Assembly: GCA_021799945.1 (NCBI GenBank)
Contig: JAJYZK010000250.1
Location: 1 to 5,283, forward strand
Reading direction: 5' to 3'
From: Acidobacteriota bacterium
GTDB taxonomy: Bacteria; Acidobacteriota; Terriglobia; Terriglobales; Acidobacteriaceae
DNA: 5,283 nucleotides
The notes under the pieces are model-generated. The model did no database searches and was not told where the DNA came from. It saw nothing but the letters and a program-made list of their open reading frames with translations. The translations under genes and the position numbers were made by a program. This document shows, in pieces, positions 1-5,283 of the stretch (its first letter is position 1; every line of letters begins with the position of its first letter).

Positions 1-556
1 GCATCTTTTCATAGATTCCAATCGCGTCGCAACGAATGCCCTGGTTGAGCAACGCGCGGCCCAGGCACTCCAAGGCTCGCATGTAGGGACGCGTCTCCAG
101 CAGAAGCCAAAAGCGCCCCTTGTGATCCTTGATAAACTCCGCGCCCAGCGTCCGCTCGCCAGCGGCGACGGCCTTTTGCAGACCCTCAATCATTTCCCGC
201 GACGTGCGCGCAGCCAGGTCGTTCATCACCAGCAAAGCGTCCACGCAATTCGGATCGAGCTTCAGTGCGCGCTTGGCTAGTTTGCGCGCTTGCATTTCGT
301 TCTCGGCCTCCATGGCGTCAAAGGCGATCTGTTGCGCCTCGTCTTTCGCGTCGGCTTCCTTGTCGCTCAGCCTGTCGTACGCCGAGGGGCCGCTCAGCGA
401 AGTCATCAGCGCGTTCAGATCTTCCTTGGCGACCGTCTCGTCCCCGCCTTCGATGATCTTCACAAACTCGCGCATCATTTTCTCCATCGTGGCGGGCATC
501 GCCGGCAACGCTTCCTTCTTGTTCGCAGAAGGCCTTCCGGAGGGCTTCTTGGTCAT
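1..556 (-). CDS. Tetratricopeptide-repeat protein, ST7-like, 3' end outside the window
   Basis: The first 185 codons are open to the left edge, so the C-terminus is missing. The likely start is the ATG at 556-554: GAGG lies 6 nt upstream (566-563). An in-frame ATG at 568 and a GTG at 640 are possible, but the ATG at 568 has only a poorly spaced AGG. The N-terminus (about 1-20) is Lys/Pro-rich and looks disordered, with no signal peptide, so the protein is probably cytoplasmic. Residues about 75-108 form a TPR-like helical pair ending in LKLDPN, a typical TPR junction. The stretch GRFWLLLETRPYMRA (147-161) and the helix after it (to 185, ending in IYEKM) match what I recall of bacterial TPR proteins related to the ST7 family, where the next residues are usually an LNPNDNQG-type turn. 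TPR proteins mediate protein-protein contacts; no partner or substrate can be named. It stands alone, on the same strand as tRNA-Pro and the DUF4112 gene but 256 bp from the tRNA. Confidence 0.82.
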   Translation of the reverse strand, partial: MTKKPSGRPSANKKEALPAMPATMEKMMREFVKIIEGGDETVAKEDLNALMTSLSGPSAYDRLSDKEADAKDEAQQIAFDAMEAENEMQARKLAKRALKLDPNCVDALLVMNDLAARTSREMIEGLQKAVAAGERTLGAEFIKDHKGRFWLLLETRPYMRALECLGRALLNQGIRCDAIGIYEKM

Positions 557-768
557 CACCAACCTCATCAGCCTGCGGCTGCCTGGGAGCGCTTTCCATT
601 GAGCCGCATCGCTTCCCTCAAGGATCGCATAGTCTCGCACCGAAGCGTTCCGGCGGCGCCGCGACGAACCCGCCGGTTAAGACTTGCCGCGCTTTTGCCC
701 GGACGGAGCTTTGGCAAACTACCGCTACAAAATCATCGATGCCTGTGTCGCGGTAAAAAGCAGATGCG

Positions 769-784
769 TGGCCGGAATCGGCCA
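769..784 (-). terminator. Hairpin downstream of tRNA-Pro, possible terminator
   Basis: A perfect 6-bp stem, TGGCCG/CGGCCA, closes a 4-nt loop 28 nt after the tRNA-Pro CCA end. On the minus strand a run of five T (759-755) follows, but 9 nt after the stem, further than in a canonical intrinsic terminator. It is the only hairpin I found between tRNA-Pro and the TPR gene, so a role in ending the tRNA transcript is plausible but unproven. Confidence 0.3.
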
Positions 785-812
785 TATCGCTTGGAATATC
801 CGAGGTTGCCGG

Positions 813-889
813 TGGTCGGGGCGGAGGGATTCGAACCCCCGACCCTCTGCTCCCAAAGCAGATGCGCTACCAGACTGCGCTACGCCCCG
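813..889 (-). tRNA. tRNA-Pro (anticodon TGG), CCA encoded
   Basis: This is a complete cloverleaf of 77 nt. The 7-bp acceptor stem pairs CGGGGCG (889-883) with CGCCCCG (823-817), followed by discriminator A (816) and a genomically encoded CCA (815-813). The anticodon stem TCTGC/GCAGA closes the loop TTTGGGA, giving anticodon TGG (855-853), which reads proline CCN codons. The D arm contains the GGTA motif and the T arm TTCGAAT. The 5' end lies 21 nt after the DUF4112 stop codon. Confidence 0.98.
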
Positions 890-898
890 ACTGTGCCG

Positions 899-904
899 AT
901 TGTA
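899..904 (-). promoter_or_regulatory. Candidate -10 box of tRNA-Pro
   Basis: TACAAT on the minus strand ends 9 nt before the first base of tRNA-Pro, in the 21-nt gap after the DUF4112 stop codon. This would give a very short 5' leader. The expected -35 position falls in the last DUF4112 codons and reads TGCGCC, which is a poor match. The same hexamer precedes the other two tRNA genes, which is the main support. Confidence 0.4.
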
Positions 905-910
905 TCGAAG

Positions 911-1438
911 TCAAAGATGGAGGCGCAGCCATTCCACCAGCCAGAGCAGCAAAACGGCCGGGGCGAGGAACAGTCCCAGCAGAATGGCGCCAATCGTCAG
1001 CAGAAAGAGCCAGTCTCCCAGCGTCTGCCGCTTGGGCTGCGCCAAGTGGCGCTCCAGCAGCCGATAATTGCGCCGGTTGGCCTTCCAGGCGACGTCGAAG
1101 ATGGCGCCCAGCAGCGGCACGGCGCCCAGCAGCACTTCGATGCCGATGTTCACCACCATGCGCGCCAGCGTGACGTACGGCGCACCCCGCACCCAGGCGG
1201 CCACGAGAAGGATGCAGGAGGCCAATCCGCCTAGAATGTCGCCCAGTCCAGGGATGAGTCCGACTATCCCGTCCAGCCCGAAGCGTAGCGAGGTGCCGGG
1301 AATGCGGAAGGCATCGTCCAGCAGGTGAGCCAGCAGGTCGAGATTTTCATTGTCGAAGAGTTTGCCGGCCCGGCGCAGGCGCAACGGCGGTCCGGGCCCG
1401 CTCGCGGAGAGAACTTCGGGATGCCCCACCTTCCGCAT
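911..1438 (-). CDS. DUF4112 domain-containing membrane protein
   Basis: A complete 175-residue protein from ATG 1438 to TGA at 913-911. An AAGGA Shine-Dalgarno (1447-1443) lies 4 nt before the start. Residues about 33-135 match the DUF4112 family as I know it: an LDDAFRIPGT entry (40-49), RFGLDGIVGLIPGLGD (52-67), and a second related turn GAVPLLGAIFDVAWKANRRN (105-124). The two GxxPxLG motifs each sit in a hydrophobic stretch (about 57-82 and 93-117), which suggests two membrane or re-entrant segments. The C-terminus (about 143-172) is strongly hydrophobic and could form one or two further membrane helices. Its length is typical for the family. Function is unknown, and no catalytic residues are evident. 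The gene runs towards tRNA-Pro 21 nt downstream and may be co-transcribed with it. The promoter is probably in the 132-bp spacer shared with the divergent tRNA-His; I could not pick a convincing one on this strand. Confidence 0.93.
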   Translation of the reverse strand: MRKVGHPEVLSASGPGPPLRLRRAGKLFDNENLDLLAHLLDDAFRIPGTSLRFGLDGIVGLIPGLGDILGGLASCILLVAAWVRGAPYVTLARMVVNIGIEVLLGAVPLLGAIFDVAWKANRRNYRLLERHLAQPKRQTLGDWLFLLTIGAILLGLFLAPAVLLLWLVEWLRLHL

Positions 1439-1549
1439 GAGTTCCTTCGGCCGGTCCCGGGTTGGCCGTAAACGGGCGAGACAGGCCCGGGAAGGCCCCG
1501 AGCCGCAGCATCGGACCGGCGAGCCGCGCGCAGAACGAAGCCGCGCGAA

Positions 1550-1558
1550 TGCTACAAT
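1550..1558 (+). promoter_or_regulatory. Candidate extended -10 promoter of tRNA-His
   Basis: TGCTACAAT combines a TGN extended -10 element with the hexamer TACAAT (1553-1558). It ends 12 nt before the first base of tRNA-His, so transcription would begin about 5 nt upstream of the mature end. No good -35 hexamer sits 16-18 nt further upstream (GCAGAA at 1530-1535), which is consistent with an extended -10 promoter. The 9-mer GCTACAATT recurs exactly upstream of tRNA-Arg. Confidence 0.55.
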
Positions 1559-1570
1559 TTCAGTCTATAT

Positions 1571-1646
1571 GGCGGCTATAGTTCAGTGGCAGAACGCCGG
1601 ACTGTGGCTCCGGATGTCGTGGGTTCGACCCCCACTAGCCGCCCCA
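1571..1646 (+). tRNA. tRNA-His (anticodon GTG), CCA and G-1 encoded
   Basis: A complete 76-nt cloverleaf. The acceptor stem GCGGCTA (1572-1578) pairs fully with TAGCCGC (1636-1642). The extra 5' G at 1571 (G-1) faces C73 at 1643, the hallmark of bacterial tRNA-His and its main identity element for histidyl-tRNA synthetase. CCA follows at 1644-1646. The anticodon stem CCGGA/TCCGG closes the loop CTGTGGC, giving anticodon GTG (1604-1606). The T arm is GTGGG-TTCGACC-CCCAC. It is transcribed divergently from the DUF4112 gene and lies 143 bp upstream of the hydrolase gene on the same strand. Confidence 0.98.
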
Positions 1647-1656
1647 AGGGGCGCAT

Positions 1657-1686
1657 GGCCTTCCGCAATGCTTGCGCCGGAAAGCC
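1657..1686 (+). other. Imperfect hairpin after tRNA-His
   Basis: GGC/GCC and TTCCG/CGGAA pair, with an inner CAA/TTG and small bulges, forming a GC-rich stem that starts 10 nt after the tRNA-His CCA end. No T-run follows. It may mark a 3' processing or weak termination site for the tRNA transcript; without a T-run, read-through into the hydrolase gene is equally possible. Confidence 0.3.
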
Positions 1687-1741
1687 GCAACTTCCCAGCC
1701 GGCTGAACCCTTGTGACTTCCGATCCTGACCGACGAAAACC

Positions 1742-1755
1742 GGAGAGCGCTCTCC
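1742..1755. other. 14-bp perfect palindrome upstream of the hydrolase gene
   Basis: GGAGAGCGCTCTCC is fully self-complementary and ends 34 nt before the hydrolase start codon, within the 143-bp non-coding spacer after tRNA-His. Its place and symmetry would suit an operator for a dimeric regulator, but it matches no binding site that I recognise. A palindrome of this length can arise by chance in a GC-rich window of this size. Confidence 0.25.
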
Positions 1756-1789
1756 ACGCGGAGCGGCTACTGGACGGCCTCCGGCGACG

Positions 1790-2836
1790 ATGAACGAGCA
1801 GGCGCAAAGCCCGATCCGCGGCGATGCGGCTTTGCCGCGCGCGGAGGATTGGGAGATATTCATTCCCCGGCGCTTTTTCGGCAACGCCCACCTGCAGACG
1901 CTGGCCGGGAACTTCTGGCCCCGGCGCCACGCGCTGCCGCCGGCCGAGGCCCGGTTGGTCGAGGTCGAGTCCGGGCCGGCGGGCGTCAGCCGCGTGCTCT
2001 GCCACTGCAACTGGCGCCCGGACGCCGGCGGACGCCTGACGCTGCTGCTGCTGCATGGCCTGGAAGGCTCCTCCAATTCCCACTACATGCTGGGAATTGC
2101 GGCCAAGGCCTGGGCCGCCGGCTGCAACGTCGTCCGCATGAACATGCGCAACTGCGGCGGCGCCGAGCATCTGTCGCCGACGCTGTATCATTCCGGACTT
2201 TCCGGAGACGTAGACGCGGTGATGCGCGATGTGGCGCGGGAAAAAGACCTGCGGTCGGTCGCCCTCGTCGGCTACTCCATGGGGGGAAATCTGGTGCTGA
2301 AGCTGGCGGGAGAGCTGGGCGAGGCCGCGCCTGGGTACCTGAAGGCGGTGGTCGGAGTCTCCCCGGCGATGGATCTGGCGGCATCCGCCGATGCCCTGCA
2401 TGCCCCTGGAAATCGCATCTACGAGTGGAAGTTCCTTGCCGGACTGGTCCGGAGATTTCGCAGAAAGGCGCGCCTCTTCCCGGCCAGATATTCCGAGCGC
2501 GAACTGCGCGGCATCCGGAGCCTTCGCCAGTTCGACGACCGCATCACGGCGCCCCACTCCGGCTTTACCGGCGCGGACGACTACTACCACCGCGCCGCCA
2601 GCTCACGCGTGGCCCACCGGATCGCCGTTCCGGCGCTGATTCTGCATGCTTTGGACGACCCTTTCGTGAAGATGCTGCCGCCAACCCGCGAGGCCCTCGC
2701 GGCAAACCCGCATGTCTCCCTGGTGGAGACGGCCGGCGGCGGCCACTGCTCCTTTCTCGCCCCGGCAGACGGCTACGACGGATACTGGGCGGAGAGGCGT
2801 CTGTTGGAGTTTGCGCTTGGGCGCCATCGCTCCTGA
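1790..2836 (+). CDS. Alpha/beta-hydrolase, YheT family
   Basis: A complete 348-residue protein ending in TGA (2834-2836). The N-terminal signature FIPRRFFGNAHLQTLAGNFW (24-43) is typical of the YheT/UPF0017 branch of the alpha/beta hydrolases. The fold's landmarks follow in order. LLHGLEGSS (87-95) supplies the oxyanion-hole HG turn, and RMNMRNCGG (116-124) is the family motif after the next strand. GYSMGG (161-166) is the nucleophile elbow with Ser163. The acid lies in HALDDPF (286-292), Asp289 or Asp290, and the histidine is His319 in GGGHCSF (316-322). The triad is therefore intact. The family acts as esterases or lipases; the physiological substrate is unknown. There is no signal peptide or membrane helix, so it is probably cytoplasmic. 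The ATG at 1790 has no clear Shine-Dalgarno, so the exact start is less certain, but the family N-terminal motif begins about 24 residues in, which fits this start. It could be served by its own promoter or by read-through from tRNA-His. Confidence 0.95.
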   Translation: MNEQAQSPIRGDAALPRAEDWEIFIPRRFFGNAHLQTLAGNFWPRRHALPPAEARLVEVESGPAGVSRVLCHCNWRPDAGGRLTLLLLHGLEGSSNSHYMLGIAAKAWAAGCNVVRMNMRNCGGAEHLSPTLYHSGLSGDVDAVMRDVAREKDLRSVALVGYSMGGNLVLKLAGELGEAAPGYLKAVVGVSPAMDLAASADALHAPGNRIYEWKFLAGLVRRFRRKARLFPARYSERELRGIRSLRQFDDRITAPHSGFTGADDYYHRAASSRVAHRIAVPALILHALDDPFVKMLPPTREALAANPHVSLVETAGGGHCSFLAPADGYDGYWAERRLLEFALGRHRS

Positions 2837-2982
2837 TGGGGGTTAAGTCCGCCGGTCGCGTTCGACGCCCGGCTCACCGCCCGATGTCGGCCCGCAGCAG
2901 GCGCCTGCCCGTCTGCTTGGGAGGCCGTCCGCCAAGGCTGCTCGGTTCACAGACTTGCAGTCCCACGCGCCGCCCCGGACGC

Positions 2983-2988
2983 TACAAT
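2983..2988 (+). promoter_or_regulatory. Candidate -10 box of tRNA-Arg
   Basis: TACAAT lies within GCTACAATT, identical over 9 bases to the box before tRNA-His. It ends 25 nt before tRNA-Arg, implying a leader of roughly 18 nt removed by RNase P. The nearest -35-like sequence, TTGCAG (2955-2960), is 22 nt away, longer than the usual 16-18 nt spacing. It sits in the 177-bp spacer after the hydrolase stop codon. Confidence 0.5.
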
Positions 2989-3013
2989 TACGAAAAGATG
3001 AGTGCGAAGAGAT

Positions 3014-3090
3014 GGGCGAGTAGCTCAATCGGATAGAGCACCGGCCTTCTAAGCCGGGGGTTGTGGGTTCGATTCCCGCCTCGCCCACCA
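3014..3090 (+). tRNA. tRNA-Arg (anticodon TCT), CCA encoded
   Basis: A complete 77-nt cloverleaf. The acceptor stem GGGCGAG (3014-3020) pairs with CTCGCCC (3080-3086), followed by A (3087) and encoded CCA (3088-3090). The anticodon stem CCGGC/GCCGG closes the loop CTTCTAA, giving anticodon TCT (3048-3050), which reads AGA and, by wobble, AGG. These are rare arginine codons in GC-rich genomes. The T arm is GTGGG-TTCGATT-CCCGC with one T·G pair. tRNA-Arg genes often serve as integration sites for islands, but no integrase or duplicated 3' end is present here. Confidence 0.98.
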
Positions 3091-3170
3091 TGCGTCGGCC
3101 GCCTCCAGTTTGCGCCCGGCATCCGCGACCCGGAGACGCAGGGCGTCGATCCGACCCGCCTGGCGCCCGC

Positions 3171-3191
3171 GCGACCAGCGCTGCGGGTCGC
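3171..3191 (+). terminator. Hairpin downstream of tRNA-Arg, weak terminator candidate
   Basis: GCGACC (3171-3176) and GGTCGC (3186-3191) form a perfect 6-bp GC-rich stem with a 9-nt loop, followed by CCTTT rather than a true T-run. It lies 80 nt after the tRNA CCA end, before the promoter region of the next gene. Its position suits a terminator but the sequence support is weak. Confidence 0.22.
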
Positions 3192-3258
3192 CCTTTGGCC
3201 CGGCCGGAGTTGAGTGAAGCGTGTGGCCGCTTCCTCCTCCCGAACGGCAATTCACCGA

Positions 3259-3288
3259 ATGACAGGGTTTCAAGCGTTTCTGTACCAT
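3259..3288 (+). promoter_or_regulatory. Candidate sigma70-type promoter for the exported CxxCH/toroid protein
   Basis: ATGACA (3259-3264, five of six matches to TTGACA) and TACCAT (3283-3288, four of six matches to TATAAT) are separated by 18 nt. A TG directly before the -10 may add an extended -10-like contribution. The start site would fall near 3295, giving a leader of about 45 nt. That leader holds a possible hairpin CTGCG/CGCAG (3299-3326), whose 3' arm abuts the Shine-Dalgarno sequence GAAAGG (3326-3331). Confidence 0.35.
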
Positions 3289-3339
3289 GTTGGGCGACCT
3301 GCGCCGCGCTCCTCCGGGCGACGCAGAAAGGCCGGCATC

Positions 3340-5283
3340 ATGACTACTGGATTCAGCAATCGCCCCTCCACCCGGGACAAGGCAGTCCTCGGGGCCGCGT
3401 TCGTGCTTCTCACCGCATCGCTCGCCCATGTGGGACGGGCGGTGTTCGCAGCGGGCCAGGCGGCGCCGGCGGCTGCGAATCCGGTTCGCGCGATCCGGCT
3501 GGGCAAGGCGGAGCCCGGCAGCCTGTACGCCATCACCGTTGCGGTGAAAAACCCCGCCGAGGTGCAGGGCAAAGACGCAGTTCTGGTGACGGTAAAAGAC
3601 GCTTCGGGAGTCGTGGGCGCCAAATGGCTGCACAGCGCGGATCTGGACTTCTATCTCACGCTGCGTCCCCGGGCCGCGGGTTCCGTCACCGTAAGCTTGG
3701 CCGCTCCGGCCTCGGTCCACCTGCCGGAGATCGCCACGTCGATGCGCAAGATATCGCTGCTCGCGGCGGCGACCCGGCAGCCGGCGGCCGGAGCGCTGCT
3801 CCCCGGGGTGATCGCCGCGCAGCCCAACGATACCTGGCAACATGCGCAGGCCTTTTCCTTCGGGCAGACCATTTACGGAAGCGGCGATGAGCGGCCCTTT
3901 GCGCCCTCGCCCACCGAGGATGCCTACGCGGCCATGATGAAGGGCTTTCAGTGGTTCAAATTCGATTTTCCCGGGGACAAACCGCGGCTGGTCTATTTCG
4001 TTCTGAACGTCACAGACCGGGATGTTCCCATGGATATCGACCTGTTCCAGCTTGGCAAGGACAGTTCCGGCGCGCCCGACGTGGTTCCCTTCAATACCGG
4101 AGAGTTTGTCTACCAGATCGAGGCCACCCAGAACTATCCCGGCCTGTACAAATTCCGCACGCGCATCCTGCAGCCTGGCCAGCGATATTACATCCGGGTG
4201 GCGGCCGATCATCCCGCCTTTCAGTTGCACACCTATGAATTCGGCGTGCCTCCGTATACCGACCCGCATCAATCGGTGCGCGCGGGGATGGATTTTCTGG
4301 TGAATATGGGAGATTCCTGGCTCTCCAACACGCCGCGGCGCGGGTCGATCGCTCTGCGCACCACCATGCAGCACTCCGAAACGCAGCTCTGCATCGCCTG
4401 CCATCCCTCGCAATTCAGCACGCGCGGCTACCTGACCGCGGTGCATAACGGCTACCCTCCCACGCAGCGGGCGGCCCTGGAATTCATCACCGACCGCCTC
4501 TATAACAACGCGCGGCCCCTCTACGGCGAGAAGGGCGCCAACTGGGTGCGGGTGATCTATACGGCGCGCACCGAAGCCAGCCGCCTGCCTTTGATCGCCG
4601 ACGCCTACGAGCAGAACGTAACCCATGATCCGCCGCGGCCGCACTTCAACGAGCCGTATGCGCAGTTTCTCAAGATTCACTACAACGGGCTGACGACCAT
4701 GCCGGGCGACGAGGCCGATGGCTGCGAACCCGATGTGAGCCCGTTTGAGATCGCCGACCAGAGCTGGCATACGTTTAACCTGGTGTACCGGCAGACCGGG
4801 AATCCCGAGTGGCTGACCGAACGCGATCAGGTCGAGAAGCTGGCGGTGGCGGACCCGCCGAAGAACATGATCGACCTGGACTGGAAGATCATGTTTTTGA
4901 CGAGCGTGGATCGCGCCCGCTATGCGGCCCAGATCGATCGCCTCATCGAACAGCTTTACAGCTACGAAAATGCTCAGGGGGGCTGGCCGTATCCCTTCGA
5001 CCGCAAAGCGAAGCCGGCCGACTTCATCTCCTACAACGCCGTGCTGGCCCTGGCCCAGGCGGGCCGGCGGCCGGAGACCGATGCGCCTCTGGCCTTGGCG
5101 GTCAAGGCCATGATGGCCGCGCAGCGGCCGGAGGGTAGCTGGGAGGGCGACCCGGTCTACCAGGGCTTCAATACGCCCTTCCGCGCAACCCAGTTCGCGG
5201 TGATGGCTCTCTCCACGCTTTATCCGGGACCGGCGACGGAGAAAAATTGGGATGCGGCGTACCCGGCGCCGCCCACCCGGCTG
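3340..5283 (+). CDS. Large exported protein with PPC-like domain, one CxxCH motif and prenyltransferase/squalene-cyclase-like repeats, 3' end outside the window
   Basis: One uninterrupted frame of 648 codons runs to the right edge. The start ATG at 3340 has GAAAGG 8 nt upstream. Residues 1-46 look like a signal peptide: Arg/Lys n-region, hydrophobic core 15-31, Ala-rich cleavage region near 37-46. This implies export. Residues about 47-150 are beta-rich. Residues about 163-301 resemble a bacterial pre-peptidase C-terminal (PPC) jelly roll: PNDTWQHAQ at the start, MDIDLFQLG in the middle, LQPGQRYYIRV then HTYEF at the end. A single CIACH motif (Cys351, Cys354, His355) could bind covalent haem c. 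The rest is helical, with QGGWPYPF (546-553) and QRPEGSW (595-601), the latter fitting the QxxxxxW repeat of terpenoid-cyclase toroids. No DxDD cyclase motif is seen in this part, so terpene cyclisation should not be assumed. I recall similar CxxCH-plus-toroid proteins in Acidobacteria and Planctomycetes, but cannot name the function. It stands apart from its neighbours. Confidence 0.9.
   Translation, partial: MTTGFSNRPSTRDKAVLGAAFVLLTASLAHVGRAVFAAGQAAPAAANPVRAIRLGKAEPGSLYAITVAVKNPAEVQGKDAVLVTVKDASGVVGAKWLHSADLDFYLTLRPRAAGSVTVSLAAPASVHLPEIATSMRKISLLAAATRQPAAGALLPGVIAAQPNDTWQHAQAFSFGQTIYGSGDERPFAPSPTEDAYAAMMKGFQWFKFDFPGDKPRLVYFVLNVTDRDVPMDIDLFQLGKDSSGAPDVVPFNTGEFVYQIEATQNYPGLYKFRTRILQPGQRYYIRVAADHPAFQLHTYEFGVPPYTDPHQSVRAGMDFLVNMGDSWLSNTPRRGSIALRTTMQHSETQLCIACHPSQFSTRGYLTAVHNGYPPTQRAALEFITDRLYNNARPLYGEKGANWVRVIYTARTEASRLPLIADAYEQNVTHDPPRPHFNEPYAQFLKIHYNGLTTMPGDEADGCEPDVSPFEIADQSWHTFNLVYRQTGNPEWLTERDQVEKLAVADPPKNMIDLDWKIMFLTSVDRARYAAQIDRLIEQLYSYENAQGGWPYPFDRKAKPADFISYNAVLALAQAGRRPETDAPLALAVKAMMAAQRPEGSWEGDPVYQGFNTPFRATQFAVMALSTLYPGPATEKNWDAAYPAPPTRL

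Noticed and set aside
129..602. 157-codon Ser-rich open frame on the plus strand
   Set aside because: It is antisense to the TPR gene; serine-rich composition is a normal by-product of reading that gene's complement, and there is no ribosome-binding site.
684..1067. 127-codon open frame on the plus strand across tRNA-Pro
   Set aside because: It contains the RRDSNPRPSAPKADAL peptide, the classic artefact of translating the complement of tRNA-Pro, and lies antisense to DUF4112 at its end.
290..1234. 314-codon open frame on the plus strand spanning the TPR gene, tRNA-Pro and DUF4112
   Set aside because: It crosses three real features in antisense and includes the GFEPPTLCSQSRCATRLRYAP peptide typical of a translated tRNA complement, shortened here to its recognisable core GFEPPTLCSQ.
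1583..2590. 335-codon open frame on the minus strand
   Set aside because: It is antisense to the intact YheT-type hydrolase and runs into tRNA-His (GGRTHDIRSHSP-like end). It shows no family motif.
2897..2908. 12-bp palindrome GCAGGCGCCTGC after the hydrolase stop
   Set aside because: Short, GC-only apart from two A/T pairs, without a T-run, and expected by chance at this composition; not enough for a terminator or operator call.
1849..3036. 395-codon open frame on the plus strand, another frame of the hydrolase
   Set aside because: A low-complexity Arg/Gly/Pro/Ala-rich product typical of a shifted GC-rich frame; the overlapping frame carries a complete catalytic triad.
3014..3090. tRNA-Arg(TCT) as an island attachment site
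   Set aside because: No integrase gene and no second copy of the tRNA 3' end occur in the window, so nothing beyond the general habit of such tRNAs supports it.
3049..4770. 573-codon open frame on the minus strand
   Set aside because: It is antisense to the exported-protein gene and reads through tRNA-Arg, giving the tell-tale RRESNPQPP-type peptide of translated tRNA. The plus strand has the Shine-Dalgarno, signal peptide and domain motifs. The frame stays open because of GC-rich codon bias.
3340..5283. Reading the exported protein as a functional squalene-hopene cyclase
   Set aside because: The QW-type motifs suggest the fold only. No DxDD motif is visible in the available part, and the signal peptide and CxxCH argue for a different role.

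Overview
This is a GC-rich bacterial chromosomal window of ordinary gene density. It holds four protein genes, two of them cut by the window edges, and three scattered single tRNA genes. High GC, a DUF4112 membrane protein, a YheT-type hydrolase and a large exported protein combining a CxxCH motif with terpenoid-cyclase-like repeats together suggest Acidobacteriota or a similar GC-rich environmental lineage. That placement is an inference from gene content, not from a marker gene.

Layout. Positions 1-556 (minus strand) hold the N-terminal 185 residues of a tetratricopeptide-repeat protein that resembles the ST7-like group and runs off the left edge. Positions 813-889 (minus) are tRNA-Pro(TGG), just downstream of 911-1438 (minus), a complete 175-residue DUF4112 membrane protein. 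After a 132-bp divergent spacer come tRNA-His(GTG) at 1571-1646 (plus) and a complete 348-residue alpha/beta hydrolase of the YheT family at 1790-2836 (plus). tRNA-Arg(TCT) follows at 3014-3090 (plus). The rest, 3340-5283 (plus), is the first 648 residues of a large exported protein. It has a signal peptide, beta-rich domains (one resembling a bacterial pre-peptidase C-terminal domain), one CIACH motif, and helical repeats with QW-type motifs of the prenyltransferase/squalene-cyclase toroid class. It is still open at the right edge.

The protein genes do not form an evident pathway. The most interesting object is the right-hand exported protein. A second pattern is that all three tRNA genes have a TACAAT hexamer 9-25 nt upstream and all encode their 3' CCA. 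There is no sign of a mobile element, CRISPR array, prophage or defence system. Many long alternative reading frames are antisense or frame shadows caused by the high GC, and several owe part of their length to reading through tRNA genes.
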